A stretch of 64,000 bases of DNA. Source: Zygotorulaspora mrakii (Eukaryota; Ascomycota; Saccharomycetes; Saccharomycetales; Saccharomycetaceae). Made by a program: the position numbers and the translations under genes. Below, one piece after another: positions 9,922-22,600 of the stretch. The notes under the pieces were generated by a model, which searched no databases, had not been told where the DNA came from, and was given only the letters and a program-made list of their open reading frames with translations. The stretch spans positions 1,178,001 to 1,242,000 of the forward strand of contig NC_050719.1 of assembly GCF_013402915.1 (NCBI RefSeq), read 5' to 3'. Within the stretch, counting starts at the first letter, position 1; each line of letters opens with the position of its first letter.

Positions 9922-9932
9922 ACGCGACGCGT
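9922..9932. promoter_or_regulatory. Tandem MCB boxes upstream of RAD53
   Basis: The stretch ACGCGACGCGT contains one perfect palindromic MluI cell-cycle box (ACGCGT, 9927-9932) abutting a one-mismatch copy (ACGCGA). These are MBF (Mbp1-Swi6) sites. They lie about 170 bp before the RAD53 ATG, which suggests G1/S expression. Confidence 0.75.
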
Positions 9933-10100
9933 AGATTTTCAATACTGAAAAAAAAACTGAACTGAAAGGCATATAATTCGGAGCCTACAGTGAAGGTTTC
10001 TAGATCCATCAAGGTTTGTGTCCGGATTCTGGACAGGGGTATCACCAGTATCGAGGGCAAGGTTCTTTGGCTTCGTTTTTAGGCCACGAAATATTCGACA

Positions 10101-12533
10101 ATGGACGCCACACAACCTACGCAGCAGTCGACTCAGGCGACTCAGAAGTATTTGATAGAGAAGTTTTCACAGGAGCAGATTGACGACGACATAGTCTGTA
10201 GAGTCATATGCACTACTGGGCAGATACCGATACGTGATCTGCGTGCGGATATGAATGAAATACTGAAAGAGGCGACACCCATAAAGAAAACATGGACATT
10301 TGGCAGAAATCCGAATAGTGACTACCATCTGGGCAACGTGTCTAGATTGTCTAATAAACACTTTGTCATATTTTTGGGAGAGGACGGCAATCTTTTACTG
10401 AAGGATACATCAACAAACGGAACGTGGCTCAATGGCCAACGAATATCGAAAGAGCGCAATCAGCTTTTATCGCAAGGTGACGAGATAACAGTCGGGATAG
10501 GTGTATCGATGGATATACTAACAGTGGTTCTTTTCATAAATGAGAGATTCAAACAAAAACAAGAACAAATGAGAGTGGATAATTTAAAGAATGGAGTTAA
10601 GAACGGTAAAAACTCCACTTTCAAATTACATTCAGGGCTTAATTCAGACTTGAGCGATAACTTGACAGGAGTTTTCAAAGATTTTTCTATAAAAGACGAA
10701 GTTGTTGGGCAGGGAGCATTTGCCACAGTCAAAAAGGCAGTGGAAAGGTCCACAGGAAAGACATTTGCTGCCAAGATAATCAGTAAAAGAAAAGTGATGG
10801 GAAATTTAGATGGTGTCAAGAGAGAATTGGAGGTTCTCGGTAAGTTACATCATCCAAGGATTGTCCAATTGAAAGGATTCTATGAGGCGGAAGAATTTTA
10901 CTATCTTCTAATGGAGTTCGTTTCTGGTGGTGACTTGATGGACTTTGTTGCAGCTCATGGTTCAGTGGGAGAAGATGCTGGCAGAGAAATAACGAGGCAA
11001 ATACTGGAAGCAGTAAGATATATACATGAAAAAGGAATCAGTCATCGTGATTTGAAACCGGATAATATTTTAATTGAACAGGACGATCCGGTGTTGGTCA
11101 AGATAACAGATTTTGGTCTGGCGAAAGTACAAGGTAATGGAACTTTCATGAAAACCTTCTGTGGCACTTTGGCGTACGTTGCTCCTGAAGTTATTGGAGG
11201 GAAGGCTTCCTCTGACGAAACGGGGGAAGTTCACGAGTATTCTTCTTTGGTCGATATGTGGTCCATAGGTTGTCTTGTATATGTCATACTAACTGGCCAT
11301 CTGCCTTTTAGTGGAAGTACTCAGGAGCAACTATACAAACAAATTAGCCGAGGTTCGTACCACGAGGGTCCATTGAAGGACTTTAGAATTTCGGACGAAG
11401 CAAGAGGTTTCATTGACTCTCTTCTTCAGGTGAATCCAAACGACAGACCCACTGCAGACAAGGCATTACAGCATCCATGGATAAAGGTTGTAAATACCCA
11501 AAACTCAGCAAGTGAATCTTCACAGATATCGTTATCCCAGTCGTTGTCACAACAAAAAGTACTAGAAAATATGGATGACGCACAATACGAGTTTATCAAA
11601 GCACAAAGACGAGCATTGTTGCTTCAACAACCAGATCACATAAGTAAACATGAAATCCAGGAGCCTCAGATGAAGAAACAATTACAAGCCCATGAGTTCA
11701 AAGTTCCCAACCATCCACCAGTGAGGTTCACACAACCAAACCATTCAGTGCTTGACAATGGGAACAGTAACGAGCACATTGAGCTGAGATATCCCCGAGG
11801 GGCTACGAAAGGCACGAATAAAAAATGTGGTGGTAAATTTCTAACATTGAATCCGCTACCAGAGAGCAAAATTCAAGAGAGTATAGTAATCAAACAGGGT
11901 GTAAACCCATTCTTCATAGGAAGGTCGGATGACTGCAATTGCCGCATTGATGACAACAGATTATCTAGAGTACATTGTTTCATTCTTAAAAAGAGACATG
12001 CCGTGGGAAACAGCATATACGAATCCCCTGCACAGGGCCTGGACGACATCTGGTATTGCCATTCAGGAACGAACATCAGCTACTTGAATAACGTCAAAAT
12101 GGGACCAGGCACGAAGACTCTGCTGCAAGAAGGGGACGAAATCAAAATCATATGGGATCGTAACAATGATTTTGTCATCGGTTTCAGTGTCGAGCTCAAC
12201 GACACTACAGGTCTTTTCAACAATGGAACAGGTGTTTCCAGTCAGGAAAGATCGCTCGTTCCCCAGACCATCGACGAAAAGAGTCTCGTCAAAAGGCTGA
12301 GTCAAATGATGGCCATCAAACGTTCTAACCAAATTTCTTTCCCCCCTTCATCTCCAAACAAACAAGAAAACGGCAAGGTCGAAAACAACATCACAGGTTC
12401 GGAGCCTGAAAAGCTACTCAAGAGGGTTCATTCGGTTAGTCTTTCTCAGTCACAAAACGATCCAAACAAAAAAGTAAAACGTGCAAAGCTTGATCAGGCA
12501 CCACGAGACCCACAAGATTTACAGTTTTCATAG
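10101..12533 (+). CDS. RAD53: DNA-damage checkpoint kinase Rad53 (CHK2 family)
   Basis: Rad53 is the effector kinase of the S-phase and DNA-damage checkpoints, activated by Mec1 and Rad9. The 810-residue product has the full family layout. An N-terminal TQ cluster has four TQ sites in the first 15 residues. FHA1 spans about 65-140, with the phosphothreonine-binding Arg69. The kinase domain spans about 196-470, with the GQGAFATV loop, Lys225, HRD at 315-317 and DFG at 337-339. FHA2 follows at about 580-690 (FFIGRSDDCN). A C-terminal KKVKRAKL probable nuclear localisation signal completes it. The S. cerevisiae protein has 821 residues. The gene is followed on the same strand by PEP4, as in YPL153C-YPL154C. 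Confidence 0.98.
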   Translation: MDATQPTQQSTQATQKYLIEKFSQEQIDDDIVCRVICTTGQIPIRDLRADMNEILKEATPIKKTWTFGRNPNSDYHLGNVSRLSNKHFVIFLGEDGNLLLKDTSTNGTWLNGQRISKERNQLLSQGDEITVGIGVSMDILTVVLFINERFKQKQEQMRVDNLKNGVKNGKNSTFKLHSGLNSDLSDNLTGVFKDFSIKDEVVGQGAFATVKKAVERSTGKTFAAKIISKRKVMGNLDGVKRELEVLGKLHHPRIVQLKGFYEAEEFYYLLMEFVSGGDLMDFVAAHGSVGEDAGREITRQILEAVRYIHEKGISHRDLKPDNILIEQDDPVLVKITDFGLAKVQGNGTFMKTFCGTLAYVAPEVIGGKASSDETGEVHEYSSLVDMWSIGCLVYVILTGHLPFSGSTQEQLYKQISRGSYHEGPLKDFRISDEARGFIDSLLQVNPNDRPTADKALQHPWIKVVNTQNSASESSQISLSQSLSQQKVLENMDDAQYEFIKAQRRALLLQQPDHISKHEIQEPQMKKQLQAHEFKVPNHPPVRFTQPNHSVLDNGNSNEHIELRYPRGATKGTNKKCGGKFLTLNPLPESKIQESIVIKQGVNPFFIGRSDDCNCRIDDNRLSRVHCFILKKRHAVGNSIYESPAQGLDDIWYCHSGTNISYLNNVKMGPGTKTLLQEGDEIKIIWDRNNDFVIGFSVELNDTTGLFNNGTGVSSQERSLVPQTIDEKSLVKRLSQMMAIKRSNQISFPPSSPNKQENGKVENNITGSEPEKLLKRVHSVSLSQSQNDPNKKVKRAKLDQAPRDPQDLQFS

Positions 12534-14165
<1,632 letters not shown>

Positions 14166-14400
14166 ACCAACTCAGTTCACTCGACTATCTGAATTTTTTC
14201 CGAAAAAGGTTATAAATTTCCCAAAGATACGTATCCTCTGGTAAGGAGCTGCTATATTTTTCTATAAAAAACGTAAAAGACTTTCATCAAGTTCTATTCA
14301 AAAGTACTTTACATTTAAAAGTATTAAATAATAAAAAAATCTACTTTATAACAAGAAACCTTCTTTTTTCATTGTAAAACAATAGCGTGGAATGGAAGAT

Positions 14401-15318
14401 CTATCCATCAATTTCATAGTTCACAGGGTCCCTTTTTATTGCTTCAGCTTCTGACTTTTCTTCTGCATTGTCATCTTGAGAGTCAACATAACCTACTTCA
14501 ATTTGACTATCAGATTGCTTACTACTGTCAACTAGTGATTGGCCCCACATGCAATAAATACCTTTAACATATCCGTGTACACTGACTTTTAATATTCGAC
14601 ACTTTGCATCTGCACCCATTACTGATCTTGTAGCTCTTGATAGTTGATGTAAATCAGAATTTCTCGGCAAAAACAGCACAATATTGTCACTTATTTTTGC
14701 GAAGCTTTTCAGCAACTCTGTAATGCCCATGGGTTTTAATGCCAATTCTAAGTCATAGACATCTTGCTTCAGATACTGAGGACCGCCCCAAGGTGGAGAT
14801 CCAAATATGCAATCTATACCGAGCTTAGCAAATCTACCTCTGGCTGATATGCGCTCCCACGGACCATATTTCAGCCAAATTCTATCGCCTACACCGTAAG
14901 TTTGAGCATTCTTGAACGTACAAAACAGGTGTTCTATGGCATTATCAACACCGTACACTTGACTAAACAATTTCGCAAACTGTATTGCGTTACCTCCTCC
15001 CCCACAAAATACATCTAAAATTTTATTCGCATTCGGCAGACATGCTCTCAAAAATTTTGCCAAAAACACAGCAAGGATCTCAGGTGTGACACTGTACCAT
15101 AACTCGTCCGTCATATAAATAGGAGAATCCTTGACTTTCGAGAAGAGTAGCTCTTTTTTCCGCCAATATTTGAACAACTGTCGCTTTTTCATAATGGCCT
15201 TCGGATCTACCAGATACTCATCATGACCGTATAACCTCTTTAATCGTTTATACTGTTTCCTATACTTGCGCCTGGTAATATGTAGGAAGTGCTCCTTATC
15301 ATCACTTTTAATATGCAT
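14401..15318 (-). CDS. TGS1: Trimethylguanosine synthase Tgs1
   Basis: Tgs1 converts the m7G cap of snRNAs, snoRNAs and telomerase RNA to the 2,2,7-trimethylguanosine cap. The product has the class I methyltransferase motif DVFCGGGGNAIQFA (SAM binding) and the catalytic motif FGSPPWGGPQYL, both nearly identical to S. cerevisiae Tgs1. The open frame extends upstream to a TTG, but the first ATG is at 15316-15318, giving 305 residues (315 in S. cerevisiae). The lysine/arginine-rich N-terminus and variable acidic tail are usual. The N-terminal start is less certain than the rest. Confidence 0.95.
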   Translation of the reverse strand: MHIKSDDKEHFLHITRRKYRKQYKRLKRLYGHDEYLVDPKAIMKKRQLFKYWRKKELLFSKVKDSPIYMTDELWYSVTPEILAVFLAKFLRACLPNANKILDVFCGGGGNAIQFAKLFSQVYGVDNAIEHLFCTFKNAQTYGVGDRIWLKYGPWERISARGRFAKLGIDCIFGSPPWGGPQYLKQDVYDLELALKPMGITELLKSFAKISDNIVLFLPRNSDLHQLSRATRSVMGADAKCRILKVSVHGYVKGIYCMWGQSLVDSSKQSDSQIEVGYVDSQDDNAEEKSEAEAIKRDPVNYEIDG

Positions 15319-16202
15319 TCTAGCCACGCAGTCTAGACATTCTGATATGGCTTTTGTGATGTCCAATCGATTAACCTCAGCTCGTACGTTTTTTCAATCA
15401 CCTGGAAGACTCTGGGCGAAAATGCTCTTGCACCAACTTGAGTAGCCAGACATAGAAGAAATGAAATTAAGCACCGAAATACTATTAAGTTCAATCAGCT
15501 CTGTTCTGCAGCGCAAGACTAGACAACTGTTTAGATTTACAAGATCTTGTAGAGCCCCTTGGATGCATAGAATGAATCGTACGGCGTCGTTTCTCGATAC
15601 CTATTAAGGCCACTTTAAATTCAGGGTCTAAGTCATTCGCCCAGATATTAACTAGCAAATAGCTTTTCACTTCCCGAAAGTGGTTTTGGCATAATAAAAT
15701 CGTGCCAATTGCAAAGTTGCATTTTACAAGTCTCAAGGCCCAAGATTTTTAAGCAAGGTTGTGATAAAGCGCTAATCAATAAATTCCTTTACCCCCTTCT
15801 CTAGTAAACTTCAATGGTGCTGCACGATAGTTCATATCTCAAGACTACATACCGCAGTCTCTTCTCTAAATCCCATTTTGCGTTCCATCGTCATATTGAA
15901 ACTTTTCGAATGGCTGGTCAATTTTTACGTTGTCACGGCAACAAATTATTTTTTCGAAGCAGCCATTCGAATAAAGAAAATGTGAAAATGTTCGATCCAA
16001 AGTATGATTGCATATGCATACGGATGTCAGAGAGTGAAATCATATACTTGATCGAGTAATATCTTTGCTGGGCTCATATGAAGTGCCAATGATGGCATTT
16101 GTGCATATATATATATAGCGGTGAGGTTCCTTTGAATGTAGAGGAATTGCCTATTATATCGCAGTATGGTTTGATAATTAAGTTCGACCGAAACGAGCAA
16201 CA
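15319..16202. other. Long divergent TGS1-AIM44 spacer
   Basis: This 884-bp spacer is the longest in the window. It carries a possible Swi5/Ace2 core site at 15913-15918 and an AT dinucleotide tract at 16105-16117, about 90 bp before the AIM44 ATG, which could serve as its TATA element. An 81-codon ATG frame at 15814-16059 overlaps these signals, has no recognisable similarity and is unlikely to be a gene. No tRNA or snoRNA box is evident to me. Confidence 0.5.
15913..15918 (-). promoter_or_regulatory. Possible Swi5/Ace2 site upstream of AIM44
   Basis: The minus strand reads GACCAGCC around the core ACCAGC, which matches the Swi5/Ace2 consensus. It lies about 285 bp before AIM44, a bud-neck gene for which M/G1 expression would make sense. 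A 6-bp core in a long spacer can occur by chance. Confidence 0.35.
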
Positions 16203-18203
16203 ATGATAATTAGAACACCAACAAGAACAAAGACAAAATCATTCCATGGGCCCCAGATGACATTCAAATTTCCCTCCACGGAAAGTTTAGCGAAAACGAA
16301 TTTGGACGAGTACCACCTTAATAACCATCACTTACTGAACCATTACCATAAGAACGCAGACAGTGACGATGCTTCTCAGATCCTCTCGGACTACACTTCC
16401 AACTCGAATACTAATACGAATTCGGGGCGCTCCTCAAATGGATATTATTCGTTCGCCAATATTTCTGACAACACAACGGAATCACCAGGTTATAACTTCA
16501 AAAGTGGAGTGTCGGGCGCTCTTGGGGGAACTGGCGGTGCAGGAGGAAATTTAGCAACTCACGAAAGCTTAGTGCGTAAATCGGATCAGCAGACAACGCC
16601 AAAGTTAGAGCCAATGGAGTTGCATACAGATGGATCATCACCCGGATCAATGTCTCCAATGGAGGCCATTCCAGAAAATGCTTTTACTTCGGTGTCTACA
16701 ATCTTTGCATCTATTCCAACCGCTGATAACTATTCATACCACATATCTTCATCGGTGTCTTCGACAAAATCAATAAGAAACAGAAAACCATCATCAGTAC
16801 GAAGAGATCCCATTTCCAAACTACAGAACATTCCACCTATTACTCAAATAAATACGGCGTCTAGTATTGAGACAGACTCCGTGAAATCTAAACCTGCTTC
16901 AAGACTAAAGAGATCAAAAGCGATACGATGCCGTGGTGGTCTTTTGCAATACTTCATATATCTAGGTTTGAAAATTAAAAAGCACTTGCGCAAAGTTATT
17001 CAAGCTATACATAGGAAGCTTTTCCAAAGCAAAAAGCATAACAATGGGAGCAGAAATTCATCTTCAAGCTCGAAATATATTCCTAAAAAGAGAAATTTAA
17101 ACTCAAACAAATCTAAATCTAAATCTAAATATAATAAGATGGCCAGCAGATCTTCAAGTACTGCTAATCTAACGACGTCCCACTTGAAAAGGACACAACG
17201 TTATGTGAATAATTTGCAAAGAGAAATGTCCAACAAGTCCTTAAAACCTGTACTTTTAGATGAGGATAGCACAAGGAAAGTGTCAAAGAAGGAAACCATG
17301 ACCAAGAAGATAACACCTACAGCAAAAGAAATAGGACGTAACCCGACAACATCCCTGCGACGCACAAATTCATCCATCAAGAGAGCTGCATCTGTTATCA
17401 GAACAAGAACAGATGACCCCAGACAAATATCAACATTGCCATATAATCGCCATTCTACTGATAAAAATGCAGAAAACACGAAAGTATCATCTACTGAAGA
17501 CAAAAAACGCGAAACAGGCGGTTTACCTAGATCTGTTGCGTCGAAGTCATTGAGCTCACTGGCCCGTCAGCCTTCAATAGTCGTCAAAAACAAAGTGATT
17601 CCGCTCTCGATACATCCTTACGCTATCGAAGAGGAAGAAGAGGGTAATAGCGTTGGAGATGACGACGAGTACGTTATAAGTACCAACGAGATGAGACCGG
17701 TAAGTGCAAGGAGCTCATGCTCCTCTGCGGAGGATTTCTTCGAAGATGCGGAAGATCTGGAAGACGCAGAAGATCTGGAAGAAGCAGAAGATCTGGAGGA
17801 AACCGAAAGTATCGCATTTACGGAAGACTCGAGGAATGTCTTAGCCGAAGCATTCAAGCATTATTTGAGTTCGGTCATTTCCCAACGTATTATGTTGAGA
17901 CTGCAAATCGCCAAACATCAAGAGACTGGCGCAAACAGTTCCTATGTAGATCTAATGGAATCCATAATCAGAGAATACGAGGCTCCTTCAACGTCCTCAT
18001 CGTTGACACCATCCGTGAGAGATCTCACACCATGCAACAAAATACAAGATGACATCACAAATTCAAAACCTCAACAGGAATTCAGCATAACATCTCCCTT
18101 CGGTAAGAATGGTTCGCGCTTGAAACATAGCAATAGCATGATCTCATTATCGGCACAAACCGTCAAAAGATCCCTAACCTTGCCGATTGGCATCAAGGTC
18201 TAA
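16203..18203 (+). CDS. AIM44: Bud-neck / cytokinesis regulator Aim44 (Gps1)
   Basis: Aim44 localises to the bud neck and old cell-division site, where it controls Cdc42 and Rho1 GTPase polarity after cytokinesis. The 666-residue product is mostly low-complexity, Ser/Asn/Lys-rich and probably disordered. The recognisable parts are the N-terminus MIIRTPTRTKTKSF, a basic, partly hydrophobic segment near residue 240-280 (CRGGLLQYFIYLGLKIKKHLR) that could be an amphipathic membrane-binding helix, and a C-terminal conserved block around AEAFKHYLSSVISQRIMLRL. An acidic 18-bp-repeat segment lies in between. The S. cerevisiae protein has 758 residues. Position between TGS1 and PET20 matches YPL157W-158C-159C. 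The product evolves fast, so the call leans on order plus the conserved ends. Confidence 0.88.
   Translation: MIIRTPTRTKTKSFHGPQMTFKFPSTESLAKTNLDEYHLNNHHLLNHYHKNADSDDASQILSDYTSNSNTNTNSGRSSNGYYSFANISDNTTESPGYNFKSGVSGALGGTGGAGGNLATHESLVRKSDQQTTPKLEPMELHTDGSSPGSMSPMEAIPENAFTSVSTIFASIPTADNYSYHISSSVSSTKSIRNRKPSSVRRDPISKLQNIPPITQINTASSIETDSVKSKPASRLKRSKAIRCRGGLLQYFIYLGLKIKKHLRKVIQAIHRKLFQSKKHNNGSRNSSSSSKYIPKKRNLNSNKSKSKSKYNKMASRSSSTANLTTSHLKRTQRYVNNLQREMSNKSLKPVLLDEDSTRKVSKKETMTKKITPTAKEIGRNPTTSLRRTNSSIKRAASVIRTRTDDPRQISTLPYNRHSTDKNAENTKVSSTEDKKRETGGLPRSVASKSLSSLARQPSIVVKNKVIPLSIHPYAIEEEEEGNSVGDDDEYVISTNEMRPVSARSSCSSAEDFFEDAEDLEDAEDLEEAEDLEETESIAFTEDSRNVLAEAFKHYLSSVISQRIMLRLQIAKHQETGANSSYVDLMESIIREYEAPSTSSSLTPSVRDLTPCNKIQDDITNSKPQQEFSITSPFGKNGSRLKHSNSMISLSAQTVKRSLTLPIGIKV
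17752..17805 (+). repeat. Three-copy 18-bp coding repeat in AIM44
   Basis: Three in-frame 18-bp units encode EDLEDA, EDLEEA and EDLEET. The unit is a multiple of three, so copy changes keep the frame. It lengthens an acidic stretch in the protein. Confidence 0.85.
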
Positions 18204-18592
18204 TACTAATAAAAATATCGTACGTAATTCATCATCAATAATATATAATTAAGCATAAATGCAAGCCTAGTGACTGTCTCATTGACGTTTATAACCTTCT
18301 AATTACAACTTTATCGGTATATTCATCACTATTAACGGATTGTGTAGTTTGATATCTTTAATTTTGAACTGACTAAGAAGTAACGTAAATTATGGTGCGA
18401 TAGGAACTCGAAAATCACATTAAAGGTATAAAAAACAAACTCAGCTATTAATAGTTGGGCTCTGCAGTTTTAGTATATTAGCCAGCTATCCGCCACAGTC
18501 TAACAGGGTAGTTGAAACAGTCTGAGAAGGTTTCAAGGGCACCTTACTAATATATTGCACTCAGGGAGTTATTGAAAAGAAACGCTTTAGCA
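18204..18592. other. AIM44-PET20 spacer
   Basis: AT-rich spacer on the side of two same-strand genes, holding the AIM44 3' end and the PET20 promoter. I see no specific motif, RNA gene or ORF of note. Confidence 0.5.
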
Positions 18593-19327
18593 ATGTTCAG
18601 GAGGTTTGGAATAGTATCTCTGAGAAGAGGCGCAAATTCAAGATGCAGTGGCGGAATAAGAAATAATCACAGTTTCAACGGGTCTGCTAATCGATACCAG
18701 TCCTCATTTACATTTTTGAATAACCAATCATTGTTGCAAAAGGATGAGCTGAAGCAGTCCAAAAGGAAAAATAGGAAGTCTTTTTACAAGAATGAAGACG
18801 AGGAAGAGCAGTCTAAGCTAAATAAATGTACTGTTGAGCTTAGTACGCATATGAGGAAACCGAAAAAGCACGATTATTCTTGGCTCCCACGGGTCCCATC
18901 AACTGGCTTTTTGAAGCCTCGTGATGTCAGTACAAAAGTTTTATACTCAGGTTATAGGCCACTGTTTATTAATCCCGATAAATCTGATATTGGGACAGAG
19001 GGAGGCCAAGGTGGCAGTACATTATACGAATTCGCAATGAAGCTTGAAGACCTGAGTGATCAAACACCGTGGATGACTTCAGCAGCCGGAATGGAGTTTT
19101 ACAGTGAATGGGATAATATTCCTGTTGAACTGCGCAAAAATCTGAAACCCTTCGAACCTCCTGTGTCCAATGAAAATGTGGAAGACACAGAAATGAGTGC
19201 ATTACGAAAACTAAAGGAGGAAATCTATTTAAATGAAAAAGCTAAATTGATCAATAGAAGTAAAGGGAGGAAAAAACCTGTTGTAACGTTAATGCGATTG
19301 AAAAAAAAATTGGACGAAGGTAAATGA
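18593..19327 (+). CDS. PET20: Mitochondrial protein Pet20
   Basis: Pet20 is a mitochondrial protein needed for respiratory growth and mitochondrial genome stability in S. cerevisiae; its biochemical role is not known. The first ATG, at 18593, gives 244 residues (253 in S. cerevisiae); a TTG codon opens the frame slightly earlier. The N-terminus MFRRFGIVSLRRGANSR is arginine-rich, free of acidic residues and typical of a mitochondrial targeting signal. A conserved block follows (YSWLPRVPSTGFLKP, then YSGYRPLFINP), which I associate with the Pet20/Sue1 family. Position between AIM44 and CDC60 matches YPL159C. Confidence 0.9.
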   Translation: MFRRFGIVSLRRGANSRCSGGIRNNHSFNGSANRYQSSFTFLNNQSLLQKDELKQSKRKNRKSFYKNEDEEEQSKLNKCTVELSTHMRKPKKHDYSWLPRVPSTGFLKPRDVSTKVLYSGYRPLFINPDKSDIGTEGGQGGSTLYEFAMKLEDLSDQTPWMTSAAGMEFYSEWDNIPVELRKNLKPFEPPVSNENVEDTEMSALRKLKEEIYLNEKAKLINRSKGRKKPVVTLMRLKKKLDEGK

Positions 19328-19603
19328 AAATCATTTACTTTCTGAATTCTCTTCCATTTTGATTTATCATTTCTATTGAGCATGAGGCGGTGGAGTTTCT
19401 TATTAAGTATATTTGTTCAAGATTATTGAGCTGCATTAGGTATATACACTTTTTATCATGATTATATTATAATTACATTCGATTTTTTAAAAGAACTTTT
19501 TTTTGGCTCTACGAGTAACACATGAATTCTTTTTGACAGTTTTAAGATCATCAGAGTTTAAATCATTCTATAAAACATACAGAGTGCAATAAGGTTCATC
19601 GAA

Positions 19604-22600
19604 CTAGATGTTTTGCATATATGCTCCTGGATTACCAGGGACGGCGTTATCCACGATCTTTGCAAGCGCCGGAATTTCAACCTCTTCACCGGTAAAGATA
19701 TTTTTACCAACTTTCGAACCATATGGGAAAGAAACTGCTACGAGCTCTTCAACCTTAACACCTTGCGCAGCTTTCTTCAAGACTGCTTTAGTAGCTTTCA
19801 CTGTCTCAACTTCATTAAATAATAACTCCCTTTGGAAAACGACTTCTGCTGGTTCAGTGGTTAATCTTTGCTTCAACAATGAGATAAAAGGCATTGCACG
19901 TTTCATTTCTTTTGGTGAAATTTTGTCCCTAATCTTCTTGTTATCATCCAAAGATTGTTGAGAAAATAGTTCACGAACGATTTCCACGCAGCTTGCTTGC
20001 CATTCTGGGAAAGACTCAGATATTAATAGCGTCAATCTTACAGGTTTTGAAGCATCAATTTCAGACGGTTTACCGCCTTTCTTCTTCTTGAGAGCCTGTC
20101 CCTCAGCCTCTCTGATACTTCTCTGTACAGATCTAACATATTCCAAAGAGGCAGTAATAGCATTATCAACTGGTTTAAAAGCGCGAGGGAATTTGGCATT
20201 TTGCACAGATTGCTTGTTGCCAAGAACTTCACGGTAAACGTACTCAGCGAAATGTGGAGCAATTGGAGCTAGCAGCAAAACCTGTTCTTTAATATAACGA
20301 AGTACTAAATCCTTGTGCATAACAACGGTTGACTCACGGTAATAATCTCTGGAAGCTTGGAAATCAAATAGACCGTACTTCAAAGCATTCTTATAGTTAG
20401 TTAATTCATACTGCTTATAGGTTTGTTCGATTAATGAGTTCATTTCATTTTCAAAAGCAATATCAAAGAAATCGCTGAGTTCATCTGTTCTTAATTTATC
20501 ACTATCCTTCATGATTTCTTCAGCCCATTCTTTTAGGTTGTAAAGTCTTAAAATTGCGGCATTGGCGTTAGATTCATCAAAGTTCGCATCTTCAACAGTG
20601 TCACCTGCATCCGCAAGAGCAATACGTGAAGCATCAGCGCCGAATTTCTCGACAATCTGCTTTAGAGTCATGAAATTACCAGTGGATTTGGACATCTTCG
20701 CATTATTCAACATTAAATGTCCGTTTGCTCGGATACCCTTTGGCCAGAATTTCTTTGGGAATAATGCTACATGAGTATAGATGAAAAAGGTTAAATGGTT
20801 TGGAATCAAATCCTTACCAGAGATGGAGACATCCAATGGGTAGAAATATTCGAATTCTCTTCTCAACCTCTGTAGACTCTCTACAGGAATGTCAGAAGTA
20901 ATTCTGTCCTTATGTTGGAATATGAAATCATAAACATCGTCCGTCATTTGATCAGGTTTGATTCCCAATGGGCCGATCTCATTACCATAATAGTCTTTGA
21001 ATAATAAATGAGCAATGGTATAAAAGGCTTGATAAATCGTAGAGTCAGACAGAGATTCGACCAAGTACTTTGGATCCCATGGTAATTTGGTACCTAAACC
21101 GTAAGTACGACAAACCGCCCAGTTTTTCAACCATTCCAAGACACCTTCAAAAGCATTTTTGACCTCTGGTGCAAATAGTTGCATGCCATCTAAACACTCA
21201 AAAGCCTGTTCTTTCCATTGCTTCTCACCATAGTCAACATACCATTGATCTTCTAATGAAACAATACACTCATCACCAGAACGAGACACCACTAGGGACT
21301 CTGGCTCGTTATACACAAAGGCATCACCAGATGCAATTAGGTCGAGCTTGACTTTGTTTTTAGCTACCTCAACTTTCTCTCCCTTGTATTTACCGTAGAT
21401 CATTGTACCAGAGTAAAAATCTTCTTTATATGCAAGTTTCTTGGCATCAGCAAGTAAAACAGTGTCCTTTGGAGATTGAATCTTTTTCTCCTCACAAATT
21501 GCTTTAGCAATTAGATCACCATATTTCTCAGTATGAATGATTGGAATAGGTTCATGATCAATCCATTCTGCCTTGATTCCATAATATTCAGGTTTGTTTT
21601 TCAAATCTTTGGAAGTCATGAAATCATCTGGTGAGTTTGATGGAACACATGTAACGACACCAGTACCTTTTGTGGCAATAACTGTATCCATAGGTAGAAT
21701 TCTTAGTTCTTTGTACGGCGTCAATGGGGCGTGAATCTTCGTGCCAATAAAAGACCTACCAGAAATAGTAGTGATTGCATTATAATCAGCCCTCTTTGGA
21801 GTCAATTTCTGATAAGACATATTTTTGAAGGCACGCTGCGTTGTGATATAATAAGAATCACCAGCATCAAAAATACCATAATCAATTTTTGGTGACACAA
21901 AGCAACACGTTTGTCCATACATTGTTTCTGGTCTCAAAGTTGCTGCCACAAAGTAAAATCTCTTCGATTTGTCAAGAGCTTCGCAAGTTTCAACGATTTT
22001 TTTAGCCTCTGGAGCGAACTCCGTAGCTTCGATTTTGATACCAATGTATTCCTGGGGGGTAACACCTTCCCCGGATTGTCTATCATGATCCATACACGCT
22101 TGACCATCTTTTTCAGAGTAAATCGTGTAACGTTCACCGAACTTAATCTTTCCAGCATCCTTTAATCTGTTCATTTGCCATCTGATAAATGAATCATAGT
22201 AAGGATTTACATCAGTTGTAATGAAAGAACGTCTCCAGTCAATACGAGAGCCAAGACTAGAACAGTCACTTTGGCACAGTGGTGGGAAATAGGTCAACCA
22301 ATAATTTGCATCAGCGAATTTACTAACTTGTTCCCTTGGGATACCTAACTGTAACATAATCTCAAACTGATATTTTCCACGACCCTGTTTTGCAGCAGCT
22401 TTTGATTTTTTAGCCTTGAACTTGGTCACATCCTCAGATTCTTTCTTTTCTACCTTTTTCTCTGCAACGTCTTCTGTCTCTGGTGGAACATTATCAGAGA
22501 AGTTTGGTCCAAACATCTCTATTTCTCTTTTCAACTTATCAGCACAGGCTAAAACTGGCATACCTGTACAGTGGAAACCCAAAGGAAACAATGCTTTCTT

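Larger units (their letters stand above)
9420..10100. other. Divergent DGA1-RAD53 promoter region
   Basis: This 681-bp spacer separates two divergent genes. It holds tandem MCB boxes near the RAD53 side and a two-copy 20-bp direct repeat in the middle. I see no tRNA or credible ORF in it. Confidence 0.6.

Noticed and set aside
14190..14225. TTTTTTCCGAAAAAGG resembles the CDEIII core of a point centromere
   Set aside because: The rest of the CDEIII consensus does not fit, and no CDEI site (RTCACRTG) with an AT-rich CDEII lies at the right distance.
15491..15736. 81-codon minus-strand frame in the same spacer
   Set aside because: It opens at TTG, and its only ATG lies near the end. No similarity.
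15814..16059. 81-codon ATG frame between TGS1 and AIM44
   Set aside because: No recognisable similarity, and it overlaps the likely AIM44 promoter.
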